DNA of 64,000 bases, taken from positions 1,984,001-2,048,000 of the forward strand of contig NZ_OMOI01000001.1 in NCBI RefSeq assembly GCF_900302485.1, written 5' to 3'. The stretch's first letter is position 1. The number at the start of each line of letters is the position of its first letter. This DNA comes from Aliiroseovarius pelagivivens (GTDB lineage: Bacteria > Pseudomonadota > Alphaproteobacteria > Rhodobacterales > Rhodobacteraceae). Of this stretch, positions 1-8,780 are shown in pieces. Under the pieces are notes generated by a model, which was given only the letters and a program-made list of their open reading frames with translations, searched no databases and was not told where the DNA came from. Position numbers and translations under genes: made by a program.

Positions 1-81
1 CGCGCCTCGGCCGATCTGCCGATCCCGATTACCATCGTGCCCGGGACAATGACCAAGGATCGTCTTGAAGCGATCACGTGA
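1..81 (+). CDS. C-terminal tail of an upstream gene, possibly a universal stress protein
   Basis: The first reading frame is open from base 1 and stops at a TGA at 79-81, giving the last 26 residues of a protein that begins outside the window. The tail contains PIPITIVPGT followed by a short charged helix. That resembles the last strand and tail of UspA-domain proteins often found upstream of NifU-like genes in Rhodobacterales, but 26 residues are too few to be certain. The stop codon overlaps the GTG start of the next gene (GTGA), which suggests translational coupling. Confidence 0.5.
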   Translation, partial: RASADLPIPITIVPGTMTKDRLEAIT

Positions 82-500
82 AGACAGCCTTTAACCTGCT
101 TTATCTCGCTGCGCTGATTACCATTTCGGTGATCGGTTTGATGTGGGACTCGCTTTCCAATGGCTTTCACGCTAGCGGAGGAGAGTTCCTCTGCCGTAAC
201 CTCAAAAGCAGTGGCGGCGACGACGATGCGGTTGTTGTGATTTTCGTCACGCTTGTTATTCCGGCGATGATCCGCGCTTTTCGTGTGAAGCTTCCCTATA
301 CGCGCATTGAACTGACTATCTTCTGCCTGTGTCTTGCTTTGTCCGCCTTCGGCCTTTGGCTCGCTTCACTCGATTGTGCTGACATCTGGGATACCGCCTT
401 TGCGGTGCCAGACTACGCTCTTCAAGCCGTTCTTTTCGCAATGGTATTGGTTCTGGCATGCAGTTTCACGCTCCGGCGGATCAGCGTTACGGACACGTGA
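78..500 (+). CDS. hypothetical four-helix inner-membrane protein
   Basis: A 140-residue protein that I do not recognise. Hydrophobic segments lie near residues 5-23, 50-66, 77-98 and 115-133, so it is probably a four-helix inner-membrane protein. A short loop (about residues 30-50) carries a cysteine and a GDDD acidic patch. The only plausible start is a GTG at 78 overlapping the stop of the preceding gene, so it is probably translated by coupling from that gene. It lies upstream of, and separated by a promoter from, the NifU-like gene. Function unknown; no diagnostic motif is visible. Confidence 0.6.
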   Translation: MKTAFNLLYLAALITISVIGLMWDSLSNGFHASGGEFLCRNLKSSGGDDDAVVVIFVTLVIPAMIRAFRVKLPYTRIELTIFCLCLALSAFGLWLASLDCADIWDTAFAVPDYALQAVLFAMVLVLACSFTLRRISVTDT

Positions 501-505
501 CATGG

Positions 506-534
506 TTGACACCTGACGGCACGAGGCCCATATC
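506..534 (+). promoter_or_regulatory. sigma-70-type promoter for the NifU-like gene
   Basis: A perfect TTGACA (506-511) is separated by 17 bases from CATATC (529-534), 24 bases before the ATG at 559. The spacing and the consensus -35 box are typical of a housekeeping promoter. It would start transcription of the NifU-like, tsaB and rimI genes independently of the membrane protein upstream. Confidence 0.6.
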
Positions 535-558
535 AAACCTGACAGAAAAGGTGCGCCC

Positions 559-1119
559 ATGTTCATTCAGACTGAATCCACTCCGAACCCCGCAACGCTG
601 AAATTCCTGCCCGGGCAGGACGTCTTGGGGGCCGGAACCGCTGACTTCCCAACTGCTGAAGCCGCTGAAGGCTCGGCGCTGGCCGCGCGCGTATTCAAGG
701 TAAGCGGCGTGACCGGCGTGTTCTTTGGCGCGGATTTCGTCACCGTCACCAAGAGCGACGCAGTAGAATGGGATCACATCAAGCCCGCCATTCTTGGTGC
801 GATCATGGAGCATTTCCAGTCGGGCCAAGCGGTCATGGCGGGCGAAGCAGCTGCCTCGGGCCATGCTGAACATACTGGTGAAGACGGCGAGATCGTCGAA
901 CAGATCAAAGAACTTCTGGACACCCGCGTGCGTCCGGCCGTTGCACAAGATGGTGGTGACATCACCTTCCACGGCTTTGATCGCGGCATTGTGTATCTGC
1001 ACATGCAGGGTGCTTGCGCTGGCTGCCCCTCCTCGACCCTGACGTTGAAAATGGGGATCGAGAACCTGCTGAAGCATTATATCCCCGAAGTGGTCGAGGT
1101 GCGCCCTGTTGCAGCCTGA
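559..1119 (+). CDS. NifU family Fe-S scaffold/carrier protein (Nfu_N plus NifU domains)
   Basis: The 186-residue protein has an N-terminal Nfu_N domain (about residues 2-88, opening with FIQTESTPNPATLKFLPG) and a C-terminal NifU domain (about 112-180). The latter holds the cluster-binding CxxC at Cys153 and Cys156 in GACAGCPSS and the VRPAVAQDGGDI strand. Nfu proteins carry a [4Fe-4S] cluster between subunits and pass it to apoproteins in the cytoplasm. The length and the domain order match the alphaproteobacterial/mitochondrial Nfu1 type rather than E. coli NfuA, whose N-domain is A-type-like. A TTGACA promoter precedes it, and tsaB follows within a few bases. Confidence 0.93.
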   Translation: MFIQTESTPNPATLKFLPGQDVLGAGTADFPTAEAAEGSALAARVFKVSGVTGVFFGADFVTVTKSDAVEWDHIKPAILGAIMEHFQSGQAVMAGEAAASGHAEHTGEDGEIVEQIKELLDTRVRPAVAQDGGDITFHGFDRGIVYLHMQGACAGCPSSTLTLKMGIENLLKHYIPEVVEVRPVAA

Positions 1120-1123
1120 TCCT

Positions 1124-1717
1124 ATGATCTTGGCATTTGACACATCGGCCGCGCATTGCGCGGCCGCTTTGCTGTGCGGCGGCGACATTGTCGCCCAGAA
1201 GCACGAGGATATGGCGAAGGGACAGGCCGAACGGCTGTTTCCGTTGATGGAAGAGGTTCTTGCCGAAGCCAACGTCGCATGGTCCGACCTAACCGGAATT
1301 GGCGTAGGCATTGGCCCCGGCAACTTCACCGGCATCCGCATCTCGGTCTCGGCGGCGCGTGGCTTGGCCTTGTCCTTGGGCATCCCCGCCATTGGTGTGT
1401 CATCCCTTGAAACCCAAGCGTATGGCACCCCCCGCCCCGTCTGGTCTTTGGTGGATGCGCGACGAGATCACTTTTATGCGCAACAGTTCGCTGACGAGGG
1501 CAGCAATCCGCCAAGCTTGATCGCAGGTGCCGAAGTGGATGCTTTGGCCGGTGATCGCGTTGGACCCGAGGTCACAACAAGCCCTGCACCTGCCATAGCC
1601 CGGATCGCGGTCGAACGCCTGCGCGCCGGTGAGACGGCCGAACGCCCTGCGCCTCTCTATATCCGCTCTGCCGACGCAGCGCCTCCGCGCGATCCGGCTC
1701 CGGTTATTTTGCCCTGA
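1124..1717 (+). CDS. tsaB: tRNA threonylcarbamoyladenosine biosynthesis protein TsaB
   Basis: About 197 residues with an ASKHA fold start (ILAFDTSAAHCAAAL) and the family motif GVGIGPGNFTGIRI near residue 65. TsaB is the non-catalytic partner that dimerises with TsaD for synthesis of t6A37 on ANN-decoding tRNAs. I chose the ATG at 1124; a TTG at 1109 inside the preceding gene would add five residues with no family support. The start lies 5 bases after the NifU-like stop and rimI follows after 6 bases, so the three genes form one operon. The tsaB-rimI pairing is common in bacteria and supports both calls. Confidence 0.93.
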   Translation: MILAFDTSAAHCAAALLCGGDIVAQKHEDMAKGQAERLFPLMEEVLAEANVAWSDLTGIGVGIGPGNFTGIRISVSAARGLALSLGIPAIGVSSLETQAYGTPRPVWSLVDARRDHFYAQQFADEGSNPPSLIAGAEVDALAGDRVGPEVTTSPAPAIARIAVERLRAGETAERPAPLYIRSADAAPPRDPAPVILP

Positions 1718-1723
1718 TCCGTT

Positions 1724-2146
1724 ATGTCTGAGGCAACCGCAGAAGCCCTTTCCGCCATCCACGTTGCAGCGTTCATGGCGTCGCGTGGTTGGAGCGTAGA
1801 AGAGATCGCACAGCTACAGGCGTCCCCGCATATCTTCACTGTCACCTGCCCAGATGGCTTTGCCTTGGGGCGCGTCGTGGTCGACGAAGCCGAGCTTCTG
1901 ACCGTTGCCGTTGCCCCGGCAGCGCAAGGTCGCGGAATCGGAGCAAAGCTTTTGCTGGATTTCGAACAAACCGCAGCCCAACGGGGCGCCACCCGCGCTT
2001 TTCTGGAAGTGGCCACAGACAACACCGCAGCCATGGCGCTTTACCAACGCGCGAACTGGTCAACCTGTGGCCAAAGGCCTGCATATTACACGCGGCCCGA
2101 CGGCTCGACCTGCGATGCAATCCTGATGGAGAAGCACCTTACCTAA
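1724..2146 (+). CDS. rimI: ribosomal protein alanine N-acetyltransferase-like GNAT enzyme
   Basis: A 140-residue single-domain GNAT acetyltransferase. The acetyl-CoA pyrophosphate loop is visible as APAAQGRGIGAKLL (about residues 63-76), followed by the LEVATDNTAAMALYQRANW segment typical of RimI. RimI acetylates the N-terminal alanine of ribosomal protein S18 in E. coli; in alphaproteobacteria the substrate is assumed, not shown. It sits immediately after tsaB, the usual RimI position. A short perfect inverted repeat (CACCTT/AAGGTG, 2135-2150) overlaps the stop codon, but it has no T-run. Confidence 0.85.
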   Translation: MSEATAEALSAIHVAAFMASRGWSVEEIAQLQASPHIFTVTCPDGFALGRVVVDEAELLTVAVAPAAQGRGIGAKLLLDFEQTAAQRGATRAFLEVATDNTAAMALYQRANWSTCGQRPAYYTRPDGSTCDAILMEKHLT

Positions 2147-2325
2147 GGTGAACCTTCTGATTTTCCCCGAATTTTGCGGCGCTGCGGCGAACAAATTTCG
2201 GTATCTCCCCTTGCCCTCTGATGAAAATCCCGGATGATCCTTTGCAGCGATCTGCTCGCAGACTTTTGGGGAATCGCCGGGCATGCGGTCTGTGCGACCC
2301 CACAACAACAACCGGGAGAATTGAG

Positions 2326-3321
2326 ATGACCCTGATGAAAAGCTTTCTAGGCGCAGCCGCGTCGCTGGCCCTGACCGCAGGTGCCGCGCTGGCCGAGCCC
2401 GCAATTATTTTCGACTTGGGCGGCAAATTTGACAAATCCTTCAACGAAGCTGGATTCAATGGTGCCGAGAAATGGGCCAAGGAAACTGGCGGTTCGTATC
2501 TTGAAGTCGAACTACAGTCGGAAGCTCAGCGTGAACAGGCGCTGCGTCGCTTTGCTGAAACCGGTGCCAACCCGGTAATCACCATGGGCTTTGCCATGTC
2601 GACACCGATCTCGGAAGTGGCCCCTGACTATCCGGACACCACCTTCGTCACCATCGACGGCTGGTCGGATGCCCCGAACGTGCTGAACGTGGCCTTCTCG
2701 GAACACGAAGGTTCGTATCTGGTCGGCATGATGGCCGCGACCGCCTCGAAGTCGGGTACTGTCGGCTTTATCGGCGGCATGGACATCCCGCTGATCCGTA
2801 AATTCGCCTGTGGTTATGCCGAAGGCGTGCTGGCCGTGAACCCGGATGCAACCGTGATTGCCAACATGACTGGCACCACCCCATCTGCTTGGAACGACCC
2901 GGTAAAGGGCGGCGAGCTGACCAAAGCACAGATCAGCCAAGGTGCTGACATTGTGTACGCTGCCGCTGGCGGTACCGGTCTGGGTGTTCTGCAGACCGCA
3001 GCCGACGAAGGCATTCTGTCGATCGGCGTGGACTCGAACCAGAACCACCTGCAGTCGGGTAAAGTTCTGACCTCGATGCTGAAGCGCGTTGATGTGGCTG
3101 TTTACGAAGCCATGACAATGGGTGCTGACATCAAGCCGGGCGTTCAGGTCATGAACCTGGCTGCCGAAGGTGTTGGTTACGCGCTGGACGAGCACAACGC
3201 AGCTCTGGTCTCGGACGAAATGAAAGCCGCTGTGGACGCCGCTGCTGCCAAGATCATCTCGGGCGAACTGGTCGTTCACGACTATATGTCCGACGACAGC
3301 TGCCCGGTTCTGGACTTCTGA
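2326..3321 (+). CDS. BMP family ABC transporter substrate-binding protein (nucleoside type)
   Basis: A 331-residue periplasmic binding protein of the basic membrane protein (BMP/Med) family. A signal peptide ends near ALA at residue 23, followed by AIIFDLGGKFDKSFNEAGF, the nucleoside-binding strand typical of BMP/PnrA proteins. I chose the ATG at 2326 because GGGAGA lies 6 bases upstream and the signal peptide starts there; an in-frame ATG at 2221 adds an unlikely leader. It heads a cluster with a double ATPase, two permeases and a purine-nucleoside phosphorylase, so purine nucleosides are the likely ligands. The 179 bases upstream (2147-2325) probably hold its promoter; I see no riboswitch fold there. 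Confidence 0.9.
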   Translation: MTLMKSFLGAAASLALTAGAALAEPAIIFDLGGKFDKSFNEAGFNGAEKWAKETGGSYLEVELQSEAQREQALRRFAETGANPVITMGFAMSTPISEVAPDYPDTTFVTIDGWSDAPNVLNVAFSEHEGSYLVGMMAATASKSGTVGFIGGMDIPLIRKFACGYAEGVLAVNPDATVIANMTGTTPSAWNDPVKGGELTKAQISQGADIVYAAAGGTGLGVLQTAADEGILSIGVDSNQNHLQSGKVLTSMLKRVDVAVYEAMTMGADIKPGVQVMNLAAEGVGYALDEHNAALVSDEMKAAVDAAAAKIISGELVVHDYMSDDSCPVLDF

Positions 3322-3328
3322 GCCGACC

Positions 3329-4897
3329 ATGGCTGGCATAAAAACCGAGGGGCAACAGGCAACTGTTGCCCCCGCCATCGAACTTCGCGGCATCTCGAAG
3401 GCCTTTGGGCCGGTGCAGGCGAACAAGGACATCTCGATTTCCGTACAGCCGGGAACGATCCACGGGATCATCGGCGAAAACGGTGCGGGCAAGTCCACGC
3501 TGATGTCCATTCTGTATGGGTTCTACAAAGCGGATGAAGGCCAGATCTTCATCCATGGAAAAGAAACCCAGATCCCCGACAGTCAGGCCGCCATTCGCGC
3601 CGGTATCGGGATGGTGTTCCAGCACTTCAAACTGGTCGAAAATTTCTCGGTGCTTGAAAATGTGATCCTTGGGGTCGAGGACGGCCCGATGCTGCGCCCG
3701 TCACTGGCCAAGGCACGCAAGTCGCTGAAATCGCTCGCAGACGAGTACGAGCTCCACGTTGATCCCGAAGCCCTGATCGAAAATCTGGGCGTCGGAACGC
3801 AGCAACGTGTTGAGATCCTTAAGGCGCTGTATCGCGAAGCTGATATTCTGATTTTGGACGAACCCACCGGCGTTCTGACACCCGCCGAAGCCGACCACCT
3901 GTTCCGCATTCTGAACGGGCTGCGTGATCAAGGCAAAACCATCGTCCTGATCACCCACAAGCTGCGCGAGATCATGGAGATCACCGACACCGTGTCGGTC
4001 ATGCGCCGTGGACAAATGACCGCAACGGTCAAAACCAAGGACACAAACCCAGAAGAGCTGGCCGAGTTGATGGTTGGGCGTAAAGTGCTTTTGCGCGTTG
4101 ACAAGGTGCCGGCCCAACCGGGCGAGAAGGTTCTGGAAGTCACAGACCTGCACATGGTTGACGATCACGGGGTCGAGCGCCTGAAGGGCATCAATCTGAA
4201 CGTCCGCGCGGGTGAAATTTTGGGCATTGCTGGCGTATCCGGCAACGGACAGACCCAGCTTCTTGAGGTTTTGGGCGGCTATGCTTCGGCCACCGGCGAG
4301 ATCCGGATCAACGATGATCCCATTGATCTGACTGGAAAATACTCTGACGGCCGGTCGCGCCGCGAACGCGGCATCGCACATGTACCCGAGGACCGGCAAG
4401 AACATGGGCTGATCATGAACTTCCCTGCATGGCAGAACATGGTGTTCGGATACCATCACGAACCCGAGTACCAGAAGAACAAGCTTCTGATGGATAATGC
4501 CAAGATGGTCGAAGTTGCGCAGGACAAGATGGACCGGTTCGACGTACGGCCTCCGCATCCGCACCTGAATGCAAAGAGCTTTTCCGGCGGCAACCAACAG
4601 AAGATTGTTGTGGCGCGCGAAATCGAACGCAATCCCGACCTTCTGCTGGTCGGCCAACCTACCCGCGGCGTGGACATTGGCGCGATCGAGTTCATTCATA
4701 GGCAGATCATTGGCTTGCGCGATCAAGGCAAAGCAGTGCTGTTGGTTTCGGTCGAGCTGGAAGAAATCCTGTCTTTGTCCGACCGAATTGCCGTGATGTT
4801 TGACGGGCATATCATGGGTGAGCGTCTGCCTGATCAGACTGACGAACGTGAACTTGGCCTTCTGATGGCCGGTGTCACCGGTGAAGGAGACAGCTGA
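3329..4897 (+). CDS. nucleoside ABC transporter ATP-binding protein (two fused ATPase domains)
   Basis: A 522-residue double nucleotide-binding protein of the YufO/RbsA type. The first half has Walker A GENGAGKST (about 49-57), Walker B ILILDEPTG, but a degenerate signature (VGTQQR). The second half has a degenerate Walker A (GVSGNGQTQ, no lysine) and an intact signature FSGGNQQK. This split, giving one competent composite ATP site, is normal for the family. It follows the binding protein by 7 bases and its TGA shares one base with the ATG of the first permease, so the transporter is one transcript. Confidence 0.92.
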   Translation: MAGIKTEGQQATVAPAIELRGISKAFGPVQANKDISISVQPGTIHGIIGENGAGKSTLMSILYGFYKADEGQIFIHGKETQIPDSQAAIRAGIGMVFQHFKLVENFSVLENVILGVEDGPMLRPSLAKARKSLKSLADEYELHVDPEALIENLGVGTQQRVEILKALYREADILILDEPTGVLTPAEADHLFRILNGLRDQGKTIVLITHKLREIMEITDTVSVMRRGQMTATVKTKDTNPEELAELMVGRKVLLRVDKVPAQPGEKVLEVTDLHMVDDHGVERLKGINLNVRAGEILGIAGVSGNGQTQLLEVLGGYASATGEIRINDDPIDLTGKYSDGRSRRERGIAHVPEDRQEHGLIMNFPAWQNMVFGYHHEPEYQKNKLLMDNAKMVEVAQDKMDRFDVRPPHPHLNAKSFSGGNQQKIVVAREIERNPDLLLVGQPTRGVDIGAIEFIHRQIIGLRDQGKAVLLVSVELEEILSLSDRIAVMFDGHIMGERLPDQTDERELGLLMAGVTGEGDS

Positions 4898-6003
4898 TGG
4901 ACAAGATGCCGAAATGGGCTGACATCGCCCTTATTCCTTTTCTAAACCTGCTGATCGCCTTCGTTTTGTCGGGCCTGGTCATCTTCGCCATCGGTGAAAA
5001 TCCCTTCAAGGCGCTGATGACGATGATCGACGGTGCCTTCGGATCGACGTATGGCTGGGGCTATACGCTCTACTACACCACAAACTTCATCTTCACTGGT
5101 CTGGCTGTGTCCATCGCGTTTAAAGCTGCCATGTTCAACATTGGCGGTGAGGGTCAGGCGATGATTGGTGGTCTGGGTGTGGGACTGGCCTGTCTCTTTA
5201 TTCCAACCGCCCTGATGCCCCATTGGTCCATCGCTCTGGTCTTTGCGATGATCGCAGGCGGCTTGTTTGGGGCTGGCTGGGCGCTGATCCCGGCCTATTT
5301 GCAGGCCAAGCGGGGCAGCCACGTCGTGATTACCACGATCATGTTCAACTTTATCGCCACTGCGCTGATGGGCTATCTGCTGATCAAACCGCTCAAGCTG
5401 AAAGGCGCGCAGGAAAGTGCCTCGGCCAGCTTCCCGGATGTGACCAACCTGCCCACCCTGCACGAAATTCTGGCCCCGCTGGGCATCAGTTTTTCGAAAT
5501 CCGCACCCGCCAACGTGTCGCTGTTCGTCGCGCTAGCAATGTGTGTGGTGGTCTATCTGCTGATGAACCGCTCGCGACTGGGCTATGAGATCCGCGCCTT
5601 TGGGGAAAGCCCAACTGCGTCGGTCTATGCGGGTATCTCGCCCACAAAAATCATCATCGTCGCCATGATGCTGTCGGGCGCGATTTCGGGTCTGCTGGCG
5701 ATCAACGCCACGATGGGTCAGCATGAACGCCTGATCCTGAACGCCGTCGAAGGCGCGGGCTTTATCGGCATCGCGGTGGCCCTGATGGGTCGCAACCACC
5801 CGTTCGGGGTTCTATTGGCAGCGCTTCTATTTGGTTTTCTTTATCAAGGAGGCAGCGAGCTGTCGCTGTGGACGAAAATCCCACGCGAACTTATTGTCGT
5901 TATCCAGGGTTTGGTGATCCTGTTCACGGGCGCGCTTGATAACATGGTCCGTATGCCGGTCGAACGCATGTTCATTGCCGCAGCCAAGCGAAAGGACGCG
6001 TAA
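4897..6003 (+). CDS. nucleoside ABC transporter permease (first subunit)
   Basis: A 368-residue integral membrane protein with about 8-10 hydrophobic segments, of the branched-chain/ribose/nucleoside permease superfamily (BPD_transp_2). The segment FNIGGEGQAMIGGLG near residue 85 is characteristic of YufP/NupP-type nucleoside permeases. The start codon overlaps the ATPase stop (TGATG), and the second permease begins one base after this stop. It should pair with the next protein as a heterodimeric pore for the BMP binding protein. Confidence 0.9.
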   Translation: MDKMPKWADIALIPFLNLLIAFVLSGLVIFAIGENPFKALMTMIDGAFGSTYGWGYTLYYTTNFIFTGLAVSIAFKAAMFNIGGEGQAMIGGLGVGLACLFIPTALMPHWSIALVFAMIAGGLFGAGWALIPAYLQAKRGSHVVITTIMFNFIATALMGYLLIKPLKLKGAQESASASFPDVTNLPTLHEILAPLGISFSKSAPANVSLFVALAMCVVVYLLMNRSRLGYEIRAFGESPTASVYAGISPTKIIIVAMMLSGAISGLLAINATMGQHERLILNAVEGAGFIGIAVALMGRNHPFGVLLAALLFGFLYQGGSELSLWTKIPRELIVVIQGLVILFTGALDNMVRMPVERMFIAAAKRKDA

Positions 6004-6004
6004 G

Positions 6005-7012
6005 ATGGATTTCCTTACGATCATCCAGATTGCCGACTCGGCGCTGCGCCTTGCGACCCCCCTGCTTTTTGCATGTCTGGCGGGCTTGTTTTCTGAACGC
6101 GCCGGCATTTTTGACATCGGTCTTGAGGGCAAGATCCTTGTGTCAGCCTTCATGGCAGCCGCCATTGCGTCCGTCACTGGATCGGCTTGGATCGGTCTTC
6201 TGTGCGGTGTCTTTGCGTCGATCAGCTTTTCGGCCGTGCATGGTGTTGCCTCGATCACCTTCCGGGGCAATCAGCTGATTTCAGGCGTTGCGCTGAACTT
6301 CCTAGCCTCCGGCATCACGGTACTGGCAGCACAAGCTTGGTTCAGCCAGGGTGGGCGCACGCCCCCTCTGATGGGCGCAGGCCGCTTTCTGCCCATCGAA
6401 CTGCCCTTCGCCCTTGGCAGGTCCGATGCCGAGGCCGCTGGCGTTCCTTTGCGCGTGCTGATTGATCAAGCCAACCCGATCCAGCAGGTCTATTCCGAGT
6501 TCATCTCGGGGCATACGATCCTTGTCTATGTCGCCCTTCTGATGGTCCCTCTGTCGTGGTTTGTCCTGTTCCGCACCCGTTTCGGGCTGCGTCTGAGAGC
6601 GGTGGGTGAGAACCCGGCGGCTGTGGATACCGCTGGCGTGTCCGTGATCAAGTTGCGCTATGCCTCGATGGCCATCGCAGGCACCCTTTGCGGTCTGTCT
6701 GGCGTCTATCTGGCCACGGGTCTTGGTGCGGGATTCATCAAGGAAATGTCGGCTGGGCGTGGCTATATCGCGCTGGCGGCCCTGATTTTTGCCAAGTGGA
6801 AACCGGTGCCCGCTTTGGGGGCGACCTTCCTCTTTGGCCTCTTGGAAGCCATCGCAAACCGGTATCAGAACATTGACCTTGGCGGCATCGTCATCCCGGT
6901 CCAGTTCATGCAAGCCCTGCCCTATATCCTGACCGTGGTAATCCTTGCAGGCTTTGTCGGCAAATCTGTCGCCCCCAAGGCCGGGGGGCAACCCTATGTC
7001 AAAGAACGCTAA
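6005..7012 (+). CDS. nucleoside ABC transporter permease (second subunit)
   Basis: A 335-residue multispanning permease of the YufQ/NupQ type, with the signature FSERAGIFDIGLEGK (about residues 29-43), the counterpart of the FNIGGEGQ motif in its partner. I chose the ATG at 6005; an in-frame ATG at 5936 lies inside the preceding permease gene and would add 23 unrelated residues. The gene overlaps the start of the purine-nucleoside phosphorylase gene by 17 bases, coupling uptake of nucleosides to their phosphorolysis. Confidence 0.9.
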   Translation: MDFLTIIQIADSALRLATPLLFACLAGLFSERAGIFDIGLEGKILVSAFMAAAIASVTGSAWIGLLCGVFASISFSAVHGVASITFRGNQLISGVALNFLASGITVLAAQAWFSQGGRTPPLMGAGRFLPIELPFALGRSDAEAAGVPLRVLIDQANPIQQVYSEFISGHTILVYVALLMVPLSWFVLFRTRFGLRLRAVGENPAAVDTAGVSVIKLRYASMAIAGTLCGLSGVYLATGLGAGFIKEMSAGRGYIALAALIFAKWKPVPALGATFLFGLLEAIANRYQNIDLGGIVIPVQFMQALPYILTVVILAGFVGKSVAPKAGGQPYVKER

Positions 7013-7808
7013 GGCGCTCGCGGATCAGATCCGCGCCGTTGCCGGCGACGCCCCCGTCGAAGTTGGGCTGGTTCTTGGATCAGGCCTTGGCCACCTGGCC
7101 GAGGCGGTGGACGGCGTTGCCATCCCTTACGGTCGGCTTGAGGGCTTTCCCCACGCCGGGGTCTCGGGTCACAACCCGAACCTTGCCATCGGCACGCTGG
7201 GCACTACCCGTGTGGCGGTCTTTGGTGGGCGCGAGCACTACTACGAAAACGGTCGTTCCGACGCGATGCGCCTGCCGCTTGAGGTTCTGCAAGAGCTGGG
7301 CGCCGATCGTCTGATCCTGACCAATGCCGCCGGATCCATGCGTCCGGACATCCCGCCGGGTGATCTGATGCAAATTACGGATCACATCAATTTTTCAGGC
7401 CTGAACCCCCTGATCGGCGAGAAGACCGATGCGCGTTTTGTGCCGATGGGCGGCGCGTATGACCCAGAAATGACGGCCGAATTCCAGCGCATCGCGCAAG
7501 AGGAAGACGTCGTCCTGCAGCAAGGCACCTATGCGTGGTATTCCGGCCCGTCCTTCGAAACCCCTGCCGAAATTCGCGCAATTCACACCCTCGGGGCAGA
7601 CGCAGTTGGCATGTCCACCGTGCCCGAGGTGATTCTGGCGCGCTTCCTTGGTCTGCGCGTTGCGGGCTTTTCAACCATCACCAACATGGCCCAAGGCCTG
7701 TCGGACGAGGCCATCAGCCACGAACACACCAAGAAAATGGCTCCACTTGGCGCTCAAAAGCTCGAAAAACTGGTTCGACGCTACTTAACAGGTGACGACG
7801 CCGCCTGA
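6996..7808 (+). CDS. purine-nucleoside phosphorylase (PunA/XapA, trimeric class)
   Basis: The 270-residue protein carries the signatures of the trimeric PNP family: GLVLGSGLGHLAE near residue 21, GREHYYENG for phosphate/sugar contacts, TNAAGSM, GMSTVPEVILAR and TNMAQGL. It would cleave inosine, guanosine or xanthosine with phosphate to base and ribose-1-phosphate in the cytoplasm. The start at 6996 lies inside the permease gene with a G-rich Shine-Dalgarno just upstream; a longer reading from 6945 has no support. The overlap with the importer genes argues that its substrates are what that transporter brings in. Substrate range cannot be read from sequence. Confidence 0.9.
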   Translation: MSKNAKALADQIRAVAGDAPVEVGLVLGSGLGHLAEAVDGVAIPYGRLEGFPHAGVSGHNPNLAIGTLGTTRVAVFGGREHYYENGRSDAMRLPLEVLQELGADRLILTNAAGSMRPDIPPGDLMQITDHINFSGLNPLIGEKTDARFVPMGGAYDPEMTAEFQRIAQEEDVVLQQGTYAWYSGPSFETPAEIRAIHTLGADAVGMSTVPEVILARFLGLRVAGFSTITNMAQGLSDEAISHEHTKKMAPLGAQKLEKLVRRYLTGDDAA

Positions 7809-7862
7809 TTTGGGCCAATAATGGGCCAACCCCAAGACCGCTAATACAGAGTATCACGCCCT

Positions 7863-8780
7863 ATGCAGATTTACCTGCCAATTGCCGAAGTGTCCGTAAA
7901 CGCGTTCCTTCTGCTGGGCCTTGGCGGCATAGTGGGCATCCTGTCCGGTATGTTCGGTGTCGGTGGCGGCTTTTTGATGACACCTCTTCTGTTTTTCATC
8001 GGCATCCCGCCTGCTGTCGCCGTTGCAACCGAAGCAAACCAGATTGTCGCAAGCTCGTTTTCAGGCGTGCTGGCACATCTGAAGCGAAAGACAGTAGACC
8101 TCCGAATGGGCTGTGTGCTGCTTGTGGGTGGCTTAATAGGTGCAGCCCTTGGGGTGCAGCTATTTAACGCGTTGAAGGCCATCGGGCAGGTCGATCTGCT
8201 GGTCAAACTGTCCTACGTGCTGTTTCTGGGCATCATCGGGTCCTTGATGTTTGTTGAGAGCCTGCGTGCTTTGATGAAGTCACGTGGCGGCCACAGCGTC
8301 CCCAAACGACGCAAACACACTTGGGTCCATAACCTGCCCTTCAAGATGAAGTTCCGTACCTCGGGGCTTTATATCTCGGTCATTCCGCCCATTCTGGTCG
8401 GCGTACTGGTTGGCATCCTTGCGGCCATCATGGGCGTGGGGGGGGGCTTCATCATGGTACCCGCCATGATCTATCTGCTTGGAATGCCAACAAAAGTCGT
8501 CGTTGGGACGTCTCTGTTTCAAATTATTTTCGTAACCGCCTTCACCACGCTACTGCATGCCACCACCAACTTCACGGTGGACATGGGCCTTGCTGTTTTG
8601 CTGTTGGTCGGTGGCGTTATCGGTGCCCAGATCGGCGCCCGGATCGGCGTGCGTCTTAAGGCCGAACAATTGCGCGTACTACTGGCCTTTATGGTGCTGG
8701 CGGTCTGCGGCAAACTTGGCCTCGATCTGTTGATCCAACCTTCTGAACTGTTCGAACTTGGCGCGGCAGGGGGTCACTGA
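7863..8780 (+). CDS. TauE/SafE (TSUP) family membrane transporter
   Basis: A 305-residue protein with about eight membrane segments in two pseudo-repeats. Each repeat begins with the glycine-rich motif of the TSUP family: MFGVGGGFLMTPLL near residue 31 and IMGVGGGFIMVPAM near residue 188. The family moves sulfite, sulfonates or sulfoacetate across the inner membrane; the substrate here is unknown. Its TGA overlaps the ATG of the TIGR02186 gene (TGATG), and that pairing recurs in alphaproteobacteria, so the two proteins probably act together. Confidence 0.87.
   Translation: MQIYLPIAEVSVNAFLLLGLGGIVGILSGMFGVGGGFLMTPLLFFIGIPPAVAVATEANQIVASSFSGVLAHLKRKTVDLRMGCVLLVGGLIGAALGVQLFNALKAIGQVDLLVKLSYVLFLGIIGSLMFVESLRALMKSRGGHSVPKRRKHTWVHNLPFKMKFRTSGLYISVIPPILVGVLVGILAAIMGVGGGFIMVPAMIYLLGMPTKVVVGTSLFQIIFVTAFTTLLHATTNFTVDMGLAVLLLVGGVIGAQIGARIGVRLKAEQLRVLLAFMVLAVCGKLGLDLLIQPSELFELGAAGGH

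Noticed and set aside
487..1428. Minus-strand open frame of 313 codons across the NifU-like and tsaB genes
   Set aside because: It runs antisense through two conserved genes and shows no domain.
2135..2150. CACCTTA-CC-TAAGGTG inverted repeat across the rimI stop
   Set aside because: The loop is too short for the full stem and no T-run follows, so I did not call a terminator.
7812..7834. Direct repeat TGGGCCA in the gap before the TSUP gene
   Set aside because: Two short copies only, with no symmetry or promoter relation.
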